Part shown: positions 54,715 through 64,000 of the stretch, piece after piece
Numbering within the stretch: the first letter of the stretch is position 1
Layout of the letters: the number at the start of each line of letters is the position of its first letter
Assembly (NCBI GenBank): GCA_031002005.1
Contig: JARYHS010009186.1
Coordinates: 186,770,437-186,834,436 of the forward strand
Source: Vandiemenella viatica
Taxonomy: Eukaryota > Arthropoda > Insecta > Orthoptera > Morabidae
Direction of reading: 5' to 3'
DNA length: 64,000 nt
Notes under the pieces: model-generated
Databases searched by the model: none
Told to the model about the DNA's origin: nothing
What the model saw: the letters and a program-made list of their open reading frames with translations, nothing else
Position numbers and translations under genes: made by a program

Positions 54715-56745
54715 AACTTTGAGAATTTCTAACACCAAAATGTTCGTGCAACAGACTTTTTTTCTGGAGGGGGGGGGGGGGGTATTTTGGTTGATTTATA
54801 TATACCATTTGAAAGACAATTCGCTAAATGAATAAGGAACTCTGTTTAAAAATCACTTATTTTTTTGTGAATTCAATTTAATTCACAATGTGTTAAATCA
54901 AAGTTTCTGCTGAAAATTCAAATCAAAATATTTTAACATGTTGGTGAGGTCTTTTTTATGCAAGTTTCGTTAGCAACGAACATTCATTCTGAAGAACCAT
55001 TCAGAGTTAGGATCTTATGGGCAATTCTACTTTACCTCGAATCTCGTAATTTATTTTATTGAGGCAAGTAAGAATTTAGCTCTGGTGAAGTGCACAGGCT
55101 CTCCAAAGCCCAGCAGAAAAACATTTCCACTCACAACAAAGGCAGAGAGGTTCTCGTCGGATTGTGGGTCTATGGCATCCATTTTAATTGCTTCCACTGC
55201 GAGACCTGTTCCATTTCAGCTTTCCGGTTGATTACATTCTCTGAACCACACAGAGAATTTAATTGAAAAAGTACCAGTGACTGTGTCCATGCGTCTGCTT
55301 GTCTTGCGCTTGACAAAGGAGACCGTTATTCTACTGTCAGAACTAACAAGTAAGAACTTGGCATCCGTCAGCTACAAATAAAAGTTACCACGTGTTAAAT
55401 TGCTAGATTTAACTCCTAGACCGTATGGTAACGGGTCTAGAGTAGTCTCAGGTTTAGGTAGGTAAATGCGTGTTTTATCCAGGGTCTGCCCATGGGAAAT
55501 ATTGTACTCCACAGTCTAAAAAGTCAGAAAAAAGGTTTTAGGGAAAAATTAATTTTCAGCGCGAAGTGATGATCTAGCTGGAATACTAATCTGATCTGTA
55601 TTTGATCCTAACCGTTCACTCAGTAAAATCATAGAATTTTTGTTGAGTTTGAAAGAACTTTAAAGGAATAAAGAGGAACAGAATATTTCGTTATATTAAA
55701 AAAATAGTTGTTGCTGTAACTGTAATAATAAAAATGCTCTGTACCGCAACAGTTCCATGACAAAAGTTGCTACTTCATAAAAGGGCGGTAGACCGTTACT
55801 ACACAACTCAGGTTTAACGTACATATTTAAGGATTAAACGGATTCATCATAACAAGAATATTGTAAATTGTTTAATCTACTTTGCGATGTGCGACAGTGT
55901 TAAATTGACAACAAATCAAATCAGATTAAAAATCAATCTTCATGCATACTATAAACCGACCCGGTGCCCAAGGGTTCCTTGTAACACATTTACTATCGTA
56001 TAACAGAACTGAACGTGTGCAAACAGTTGAACATTTGCAATCATTAGGACGTACAAAAAAAAAAAAGTTATTTTATTTTTATTACTTGATACAATTGTAT
56101 TTGTTTGTTACTATTGAAGAAATTGTATGAAACTCCAAAAAGCGGATGGTATCGTTTTTAGGCAAATTTAACACTACAAAAAAAAATACATTTCTATCGC
56201 TTGCAACTAAAAAGCTTCTGTTTACAAGTTGGATCCGCTAAAATTGATTGTATTACAATGCAAGCACTATGGCTTTCAGTTCATTACAGAACTGAGTAAT
56301 TTACAAACTTCTAAAGATAACTTTCCAGTACACACAATAAACAGCATTCAGGATATTTTTTTAAAAAAAATTCTAAATTGCATATACACTTGAATTTTTC
56401 AATTGAGCCAACAAAAACTCTGCACCACGGCAAAAGTATTAGCTTTATGTTACAGGTTTTAAGATTTCTTATAAGCGTGAGAAAGGTATGATATCCATAC
56501 TAGCTTTACCTGCGACTTCATCCACGCGGAATTTGAGCTGTTAACTTACAGATAATCTATCAAAGAAATTTTTGATATTGCCTGCAACTTTGTTCACATA
56601 GGGTATTAAAGTATGGGCCTCCTTCTTCAACCAATTATGTCACAATTAACGCAATGACAGTTGGGACAAAATAACTAATACGAACTAATTCGAACCAAAG
56701 TTAATTAACATCTATGGTTCATAGTTCCTTGCAACACAATAATTA
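54715..56745. other. No recognised gene; G run and a common repeat scrap
   Basis: A run of 14 G lies at 54769-54782. At about 56508, ACCTGCGACTTCATCCACGC resembles a CTGCGACTTCGTCCGCG-type dispersed repeat common in insects. Otherwise AT-rich. Confidence 0.4.
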
Positions 56746-56766
56746 TAGTCTACTAGCGGCCCGGTA

Positions 56767-56780
56767 CGTGCTTCGCTACG
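56767..56780 (-). terminator. Helitron 3' hairpin (transposition terminator)
   Basis: CGTAGCGAAGCACG folds as CGT(A)GC-GAA-GCACG, with one bulged A and a GAA loop. It sits 10 nt before the terminal CTAG (56756-56753). This position and form are the Helitron end signal for rolling-circle termination. Confidence 0.85.
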
Positions 56781-57051
56781 TATAAAGTGAAATAATAAAA
56801 AAAAATTAATTGGAACATCAAATTCATTTATTCAAACAAAAAAATATTTTATTAATTGCTAGCTATTTTAAAACTTAATCCAAAACATTTGGATAAACAA
56901 TATTTTTTGTTTTTCCATTTTGAGCATGAATAAACAAACGGCTGGGGGTACTGACTCTGGAACAGGCAACATAAAGTTGGCCATGTGAAAAACATGATTC
57001 CACCAAATTCACACCACAAACGTGAAGTGTTTGCCCTTGAGACTTGTTGAT

Positions 57052-57267
57052 TTTTTTTTTTTTTTTTTTTTTTTAATGGCATTTGGCAACGGAGGCCATA
57101 CAGCCAGCTCAAAGTAATTTAATTGCTTTCAGTGTATGGACGCCACAGGACGGACAGGACATTCACACAGACGCACAACACTTAACATCCATGCCCGCGG
57201 CCGGATTCGAACCGGCGGCCTTCGGCACGCGGAGCTAGCACTCTAGCCCCTACGCTACCGGGCCGGC
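57052..57267 (-). mobile_element. SINE family E inserted in the RepHel helicase domain
   Basis: Read on the minus strand: GCCGGCCCGGTAGCGTAGGG (head, with A-box-like GGTAGCGTAGGGGC), B box CCGGTTCGAATCCGG, a body, and a poly(A) tail (the T run just after 57051). GACTTGTTGAT is duplicated at 57041-57051 and 57268-57278. Removing the insert rejoins MSINKS and QGQTLHV of helicase motif VI. It is the only copy of this SINE type I found here. Confidence 0.95.
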
Positions 57268-60200
57268 GACTTGTTGATGGACATCGCAAATGATAAACGC
57301 ACAGGATATTGTAATCGTTTGAACTCAAATGGCATATCAGTTGGAATCATAGGGATACGCGGTATCAAACAAACTTCTCCTTTTGATTTACCAGTTAAGA
57401 TCGTAGCTTCAATCAAATTTGGCAATAACTTTTTCACTGCCAATCTGGTGCCATTACACAGTTTTGGTGGATTAATATTTCGCAATAATATAATCAAAGA
57501 ACCAACTTTCAGATTCAAGCAATGCGGTGGCATACCAGCCAATTGCAATGAATTTAAAAAATTCAAATGGTTAATTCATTGCCTCATCTTGATTCATAAC
57601 ACTGTCAATTGATTTATATGTCGTGACTACACCTGGCAGTTTCGCTTGATTTTGAAAATTAATGGCATTGATATGAATGTTCTTCGGTGGTAAAATCGCG
57701 CGTTCTCTCAACCAATCATGATTTCTGTAATTCTGAAGAATATTCGGAAAAACACATTCAATCAATTCATCTATCGATTGCGCAATTGAACAAAAATTGT
57801 TTGGTACAGCGATCAATCCGTTGGTACTGTCGATTTGTATTTTGCCATCACCAATTTCTAACAATTGTTTTGAAAACTCATGGGCAGCTGGATCATTTTG
57901 TAGGTGAATACGCATATTAATGTTCAGTGTCAATTTTTGTACATATCTCCAAAGAACTGATGACTTCAAACAGGCATTTTATTTCGTCAGCAAGAGTTGA
58001 TCGAGGAATGACAGGCAATGTTTGACGAAAATCCCCTGACAGTAATATCAGAGCACCACCAAAAAGCTGTTGATTACCACGTAAATCTTGCATTGTTCGA
58101 TTAAATGCTTCTAGTGATTTTTTTATTCGCCATTGTACACTCATCCCATAATAATTGACGTTAATCGCAGAACTTTTGAATAGCACAATTTCTCGAAATA
58201 TTGCAAGTTGGAGTTTCAATCACCTGTACATTCAATGGCAATTTTAATGCAGAATGTGCGGTCCGACCACCTTCTAATAATGTAGCAGCAATTCCCGAAG
58301 ATGCAAGTGCCAATGCAATTTTCTGTTACGATCGAATAGTCGCTAAAATCAATGATATAACGAACGTTTTGCCTGTACCACCAGGTGCATCCAAGAAATA
58401 TAATCCACCTGCATTTTTGGAAACGGCTTGTATGATTGTGTCATATACATGTTTTTGCTGAATATTCAATTTGGTTATATTCGATTGTACAAATAAACGC
58501 AACTCATTACAATTGAATTCCTGCTCACGTTGCAATTCACGATCAAACAAATCATGCATCTCACGATTTGGTGCGGTCATACCCAATTGTACTAATGCTT
58601 TATTTGCAATCGTTAGACACATATCTTCAATTATTATCAAAGTTTCGTTGTACATTTCCAAGGTAATCAACAAATCAGGATTTCTTGCATGATGACGCAT
58701 ACGAATTAAAATATCTTCTGCCATATATGTTTATATTTGTCCCATAATTCAAGTGGATTTGATGGCATACATGTTGATAATATAATGACAAATAGCATTC
58801 GTATTTGTTGTGGATGAGCTGAAGTAGATGCATCATGAAGTGTTGAATCCCAATGTGCATCATCCTCCAACAAATGCAAGAGTTGACATGCTTCACGATA
58901 TGTTTGACACACATGACCGTTGACTGTTCTCAATTCTTGAAATGATTTTCGGCCATTGACGTTAACTAATAACAATCGCAAATAAAAACACTCAGCATTG
59001 TTTGGATGTACTGTATATATTCTCCCAATTGAGTCTGTTTAGAAAATGCCTGGATGCCCATCGACTGCTGTTCCTTGTTTACGTCTTTGAAATTTTTTCG
59101 AAGACACATCCCATGTGTAATACTGAGACACTTCAGAATATAACAAATTTATCGCAAATGTATCAGTTTCGCATAATTTGAAAAAAGCAGTCAACGTAGT
59201 CACTGGTGGTTGTGCTGCTCTTTCCAATACCTTTGCTTCATTAAAATAAACACGTTGGCCATTCTCAAGATGCACAGCCAAGTGAACAACCACAGGATGT
59301 CTTTCGTGCATTGGAAACGACCTAATCCTCCAGACAGCTTCATTACTACTAATATAGCGCCCCATTTGATACTGAGCAATTTCATCATTTCTATTATCAC
59401 CAGCAACACTGAAAATAGCCATATCGCTCCCTTTATTTACATACTTGCAAATATATTTAATGGATTTGACTGAATTACAATACTCCACATTTATATGAGC
59501 ATTGTATATTTTCGATAATAATGGACAATACGGAACCACCCAACGATTATCAACTTCAACGTCCTGGTTACGCATTCTAATGGTTGCCATTTTGCCATTA
59601 TCATTGGGTGATCTACGTCGATACAATGGATATCCGTCATTGCCCGTTATTGAGACTGAAGTCAATTGCCTTGGGTATCGTTTCGAACACTTTCCATCAA
59701 TCATACATGGCGAATTCATATTTAGTTCACCGCACAGACCATGTATCATGTTTTTAACGACAACGTGAAATAACTTAGGATTAACAGTTTGATCAGGAAT
59801 TTCAGCTGATAAAACGTCATCGATTTGATCCGGAGTTATTTTATGTACCAGCCAAATTAATATATGTGCGTGCGGCAATCCCCTTTTTTGCCATTCGATG
59901 GAGTACATATGGTAACACACCTCTCCAAATACACATAATTTCACAATTAAATCCATAAGTGCTTTCAATTTTGCCGAAAAACACATGCTGTAATGTCATG
60001 ATGATCAGTTGTCAACTGTCCTTCAAATAAATTGTTTTTGATGTCATCCCACTGCGGATTACATGTAAATGTAATGAACAGATCTGGTTGACCGTATTTT
60101 CGTACATAAGACATTGCGTCTTGTGCATATTCGTTCATATGCCGTGGGCTACCAATATACAAAGATGGCAATATAGTTAAACCTCCGATGTCATTAACAT

Positions 60201-60438
60201 TAGCATCATTCGCTATCGCATCTTGCAAATGAATATATTCTTCGGATCTTAATTTTGCTTGGTTGAAACGAATAAAATTAAGACGTTCAGTTTCTATTTT
60301 GGCATAGGGCCTACATATCAACGATGTACTGATGATATATTTTACCACATCTCAAGATATAATTTTGTTCTTGTGGATGAACCATCAATCGATACGAATA
60401 AAAATTCATGGCACTAACTTTTTTCTGTACAGGTAGAC

Positions 60439-60518
60439 CTGAAAATAAGTGTAAAATGTGACTTTAGAAAATTATGCAAATGAAATGTCAACACAGTGGA
60501 AATAGGTCACTTATTTAC
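60439..60518 (-). other. 80-bp spliceosomal intron in RepHel
   Basis: On the minus strand ...CACGAACAG|GTAAATAAGTGA begins it and TTATTTTCAG|GTCTACCTG ends it. Splicing joins MIDPRTG to LPVQKKVSAMNFYSYRLMV in frame, after the first base of the Gly codon. A T/pyrimidine-rich stretch precedes the AG. The Helitron at 1-1265 has an intron at the same place (85-226). Confidence 0.88.
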
Positions 60519-60789
60519 CTGTTCGTGGATCAATCATTGGTATATTGATATGGTAGCCATCGTCACCTTTCCAATGCAATATTGGGTATTGTAATGCATC
60601 GTAACTACGATGAAGTTCCGAAACACGTTGCAATTGCTCATTTCTGCGATGAAGTAGAATATCACGGGATTGAAACTGATCACCAAGAATTACAATTGCA
60701 ACCCCATCAATTGTCGGTGCATTGAATTGCCTTGCATGCTCTCCAAAAGGTGTGTTCTATCAGCCCTTATTACGATTTTGTGATTATCA

Positions 60790-60864
60790 GCACAGGATAG
60801 GAAGGGATGGAGGATTGCATAAAACCAGTCTAAAGACTGACGACAGCAAAAAAAAAAAAAAAAA
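60790..60864 (+). mobile_element. 75-bp 5'-truncated SINE (family F) in the RepHel N-terminus
   Basis: GGAAGGGATGGAGGATTGCA, ACCAGTCTAAAGACTGACGA, then an A run. ATTATCA is duplicated at 60783-60789 and 60865-60871. Without it the minus frame joins MPYDN to HKIVIRADRT. The ACCAGTCTAAAGACTGACGA sequence is a self-complementary stem (AGTCT/AGACT). Confidence 0.88.
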
Positions 60865-61490
60865 ATTATCATATGGCATACGATCGAGAGCAATGCCGAA
60901 TTGTATTGTTGAATATGACTCAAAAAGTTCTTCGACATTTGAGATGTCCCAAAAATAAATGAATACAATGGTTCGGGTGGAGTTTCTAATGCTGGCAATC
61001 TCACTTTGCCATTAGCACAACACATGTTGGGCGTTTCACCTGGAAAGTTAGCCGCATCACAATGTGGACATATTGCGTCCATCATTCCAATGTATCGGTA
61101 CATACTATAATTAATCTGACTGTTGTAATTAAAAGCAGAACGCATCATTTCAGCCAAAACAGCACGACGTATTCGTGATCGCCGTGCAAGATTCAGTACA
61201 GGTACAGGGTCAACAGATCTATTTCGTGCATTACGTTTACGCTGCGATGCATTAGCTTGTGCGCGTTCATCTGCAGTCTGCGATCGTCTTAGTAATGCCA
61301 CATCATTTGCATTACGCGTTCACCGACCTATATTTGCTCTTCTGGCTCATGGCATTTTTCCTTCATATAAAAAAGAATAAATCAAATTAAAAACAAATTG
61401 CTACATTAATAGTGGTGTATCAGTATTTATACATGTGCGTATATGTGTGTATGGAAATATGTATGACTGCATACTTCAATGTATATAAAA

Positions 61491-62128
61491 TGTCATTAAA
61501 TAATTCATTTTTAAATCGACGTGCTTCCATCTGTTACAAAAGAATAAAACACCCATATGCACACAATATGTTTACATACATGTAATTCAATTCAACAGTT
61601 CAAAACTTACCATTTGTGTAAATGCGTTTGACAATTTAATTCAAATAAAACCTGTAAACGATGTGAAACACCGACGGCTCGCTAAAAAACTGAGAAAAGT
61701 ACACGCACACATATACATAGTACATTTGAACAATTCAAGGACTCACCGTTTGTATGAATGCACTCAACAATATGTTTAAAAATATAAACACAAAGCAATA
61801 ATTATTGCTGACAATTTGCTTTAATCGAAGCATGTCCAAAATGAAATGACCACATGAATGACATAATAACATGCTTGCTGTCAACACTGAAAAAAGTTTC
61901 AATTTGACAGCAAAATACCCATTAACAAAATGATCCGCCATTTATTGAATTCATTTGTTACAAAAAATGTGATAAATGAAGAACCGCTCGACCGATTTTG
62001 TGCAAACTTCACATAAACCATCTACTAAATAGTCCGAACAAAGCCTAAACATTTGGTTTTGATAGGTGAGCCCGTTCTTGAGTTATAAAATTACAACGAA
62101 AAGTGGCATTGATTTTTATATATATAGA
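61491..62128 (-). repeat. 638-bp direct repeat, inner copy of the Helitron 5' end
   Basis: Nearly identical to 62129-62766: I see only two single-base indels, one near 61738/62375 and one near 61873/62515. On the minus strand it begins with TCTATATATA at 62128, an internal Helitron 5' terminus. Its other end (ATGACA, at 61491) leads on into the element. Confidence 0.95.
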
Positions 62129-62766
62129 TGTCATTAAATAATTCATTTTTAAATCGACGTGCTTCCATCTGTTACAAAAGAATAAAACACCCATATGCAC
62201 ACAATATGTTTACATACATGTAATTCAATTCAACAGTTCAAAACTTACCATTTGTGTAAATGCGTTTGACAATTTAATTCAAATAAAACCTGTAAACGAT
62301 GTGAAACACCGACGGCTCGCTAAAAAACTGAGAAAAGTACACGCACACATATACATAGTACATTTGAACAATTCAAGACTCACCGTTTGTATGAATGCAC
62401 TCAACAATATGTTTAAAAATATAAACACAAAGCAATAATTATTGCTGACAATTTGCTTTAATCGAAGCATGTCCAAAATGAAATGACCACATGAATGACA
62501 TAATAACATGCTTGCCTGTCAACACTGAAAAAAGTTTCAATTTGACAGCAAAATACCCATTAACAAAATGATCCGCCATTTATTGAATTCATTTGTTACA
62601 AAAAATGTGATAAATGAAGAACCGCTCGACCGATTTTGTGCAAACTTCACATAAACCATCTACTAAATAGTCCGAACAAAGCCTAAACATTTGGTTTTGA
62701 TAGGTGAGCCCGTTCTTGAGTTATAAAATTACAACGAAAAGTGGCATTGATTTTTATATATATAGA
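62129..62766 (-). repeat. 638-bp direct repeat, outer copy of the Helitron 5' end
   Basis: It runs from the true left end of the element (TC at 62766, minus strand) to ATGACA at 62129, where it abuts the TC of the inner copy. The junction on the minus strand is A|TC, the dinucleotide context Helitrons insert into. Confidence 0.95.
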
Positions 62767-62969
62767 TTCGAACGCGTGAGGGCTACTTTCACGTTCAGAT
62801 GAATTAAATATCACTTACATTTATTAAGTTTAACGAAATTCATTTTATTTTAATGCACCTACTACATTTAACAAAACTTGTGAAATAAATACCCGTACTC
62901 AAAAAACCAAATAGATTCTAAGCAGTATTAGTGTAAACTTTTGTGAGTAATGCTTCTCAAAGAGATATC

Positions 62970-63161
62970 TGTGAAATCGCGGTCAACATAATCTAATTGT
63001 AAGTATGGGAATTATACATCAGCATCACCTGTCGGAATGAATTATATGAACAACCTTTAGCGCCACCTCGATAACGTTTCCTGTGAATATGGTCTGAATT
63101 GGTCCAGTGGATTGTCCGTAACGATACGGTTTACGCACACGTAGGATTTTATATATAAAGA
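62970..63161 (-). mobile_element. Solo Helitron-like 5' terminus
   Basis: On the minus strand, from 63161: TCTTTATATATAAAATCC, preceded by A. It has the same opening style as 2677 and 62766 but different following sequence. No 3' end was recognised; the lower boundary is arbitrary. Confidence 0.4.
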
Positions 63162-63169
63162 TCATTCTG

Positions 63170-63650
63170 TCTGTATCTGACCACTAAACAACAGTTCAGC
63201 ACCATGAAATGAAAAGTAGAATATCACCTTAAACAACATGAAAATTATACATAAAAACATGCAGCGAACTACGCTGAAGTCTCAGTAAACAGATCCGTAA
63301 AAAAAATCATTTAATTTATTCGTATATAAGATCCGGATTAAGTGTTAATCAGATGCAATACATGTTTGTAACAAGGGGAAGAATTATTGTTCAAAACCAA
63401 TACTTCGAGATCAAACTGATTACTTTGCTTACTATTTTATGTATCGAGAAAAAATACCTCACCCTAGAAAAGATACGTCTTAACTGCTTATTATTTAGAC
63501 AAAAAAATATGACTTGTATAAAATTAAAAGGTTTTAATCAGTTGTGAAATTAAAAGAGCTACGTTTCAGACACGTGGGTGGGTTAGATATTCCTGATGGC
63601 AGAAACTTTACGCATGTGTTTTCAAAATACTTTCGGCAACATTGATTGCA
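63170..63650. other. No recognised feature
   Basis: AT-rich unique sequence. Confidence 0.45.
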
Positions 63651-63665
63651 ATTAACTGAACTAAT

Positions 63666-63830
63666 GTAGTCTTCGTGAGCATCCATCCGGATTCAGTCCT
63701 GAAAATAAAACGCTTCGAAAGCTGGCGCTGCTGTTTTCATCAGGTATCATGTTACAACTGGTGAAGACAGCATAGCCAGCAGGCTAAACGCTGAGTTTTC
63801 ACAACTCCTACGGATATCCGCGAAAATAAA
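63666..63830. mobile_element. Hairpin element with hammerhead-like motifs on both arms
   Basis: The left arm (about 63690-63747) and right arm (about 63759-63822) are diverged reverse complements. The minus strand of the left arm reads CCTGATGAAAACAGCAGCGC, then CCAGCTTTCGAAGCG. The plus strand of the right arm reads CTGGTGAAGACAGC, then CAGGCTAAACGCTGAG. The opening ATGTAGTCTTC is also how the 25351 hairpin starts. No target duplication was identified. Confidence 0.55.
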
Positions 63831-64000
63831 CAGTGCACATTCAAGCCTCACAATCGAGACGAAAAACAAAAACCAGCAGACACCCGTGCTCGGTGGTGAA
63901 TGATTTGTCAGCCGAAGATAAGTTCATGTGATGGTCTTCAGTCCATTGGGATAGCTTCGGAAATCGATACCGGTTCTGCATCATTTGTCCCTGAGACTTT

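Larger units (their letters stand above)
56875..61355 (-). pseudogene. Helitron replicase-helicase (RepHel), broken by stops, shifts and two SINEs
   Basis: On the minus strand, likely start near 61355. In order: an Arg-rich N-terminus with CPHCDAANFPG and MCCANGK, a zinc-finger-like segment (61100-61000); SYDALQYPILHW; an intron (60439-60518); FITFTCNPQWDDI (Rep motif, about 60070); the HUH nuclease motif in KRGLPHAHILIW (HAH at 59872-59864); KYICKYVNKG with the paired Rep tyrosines (about 59455). The Pif1-type SF1 helicase follows: DAPGGTGKT (Walker A, about 58375), WDECTM (Walker B, about 58155), GGALILLSGDFRQTLPVI (about 58035), and at the end KSQGQTLHV with QLYVACSRVS (57035-56935) before TAA at 56875. 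Lesions include stops near 61349, 59039 and 58326, a 1-nt deletion near 59972, a 2-nt insertion near 58727, shifts near 58180 and 57555, and the SINEs. RepHel nicks and unwinds DNA for rolling-circle transposition; this copy cannot make it. Confidence 0.95.
56753..62766 (-). mobile_element. Full-structure autonomous-type Helitron (6014 bp), now inactivated
   Basis: On the minus strand the element starts at 62766 with TCTATATATATAAAAATCAA, preceded by host A. It ends at 56753 with CTAG, followed by host T, so it sits between A and T with no target duplication, as Helitrons do. A small hairpin (minus CGTAGCGAAGCACG, 56780-56767) lies 10 nt before the CTAG. Inside is one replicase-helicase gene (56875-61355). 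The first 638 bp are repeated head to tail (61491-62128 and 62129-62766), so a second, internal 5' end lies at 62128. A unit of 56753-62128 would be 5376 bp. Two SINE insertions (57052-57267 and 60790-60864) add about 290 bp plus their duplications. It is younger than the Helitron at the window start, judging from better coding preservation. Confidence 0.93.

Noticed and set aside
61735..62509. Two near-identical minus ORFs (68 and 76 codons) as a duplicated gene
   Set aside because: They lie in the non-coding 5' region of the Helitron and are copies only because that region is duplicated.
1..64000. Bacterial or viral origin of the window
   Set aside because: SINEs with polymerase III boxes, a spliceosomal intron, LINE relics and absence of dense ORFs show nuclear animal DNA; no viral gene was recognised.

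Overview
This is animal nuclear DNA, most likely from an insect with a large, repeat-rich genome. The signs are an AT-rich background, no bacterial-style gene packing, no intact host gene, many tRNA-derived SINEs, jockey/CR1-like LINE fragments, hAT- and TTAA-type MITEs, and Helitrons with a spliceosomal intron. The species cannot be fixed from the window. Almost every open reading frame here is short, and most are chance or sit inside decayed transposons.

Layout. 1-1265 is the 5' part of a decayed Helitron replicase-helicase on the minus strand, with its intron. 2-12 kb holds SINE copies, a 5'-truncated LINE (4055-5165) with a SINE inside it, other LINE scraps and a 182-bp insertion with 12-bp target duplications. 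12-25 kb is mostly unremarkable AT-rich DNA with scattered SINEs, one MITE (18440-18829) and the only host-like coding trace, a possible glycosyltransferase exon near 14.4 kb. 25-36 kb is dense in nested insertions: a hairpin element, a LINE with a repetitive 3' UTR, a SINE inside a SINE, a 1.5-kb hAT-like element with another hAT-like element inside it, and a MITE inside a SINE. 36-56 kb continues with hAT-like MITEs, SINEs, LINE relics and a 665-bp element with perfect 29-bp inverted repeats (48737-49401).

The main feature is a structurally complete Helitron on the minus strand, 56753-62766. It has the 5' TC end, the 3' hairpin plus CTAG end, and A/T flanks. Its replicase-helicase gene still shows the HUH nuclease and Pif1-type helicase motifs, but stops, frameshifts and two SINE insertions break it. 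Its first 638 bp are duplicated head to tail, with boundaries exactly at the Helitron 5' end. A canonical GT-AG intron lies at the same codon position in this Helitron and in the one at the window start.

No gene network can be inferred. The elements interact only as host and insert: SINEs rely on LINE enzymes, MITEs on absent transposases, and the nesting order gives relative ages. The best candidates for something undescribed are the Helitron 5'-end duplication, the conserved Helitron intron, the small hairpin insertions with 10-12-bp target duplications and hammerhead-like motifs, and the 665-bp TIR element with three internal tandem repeats.
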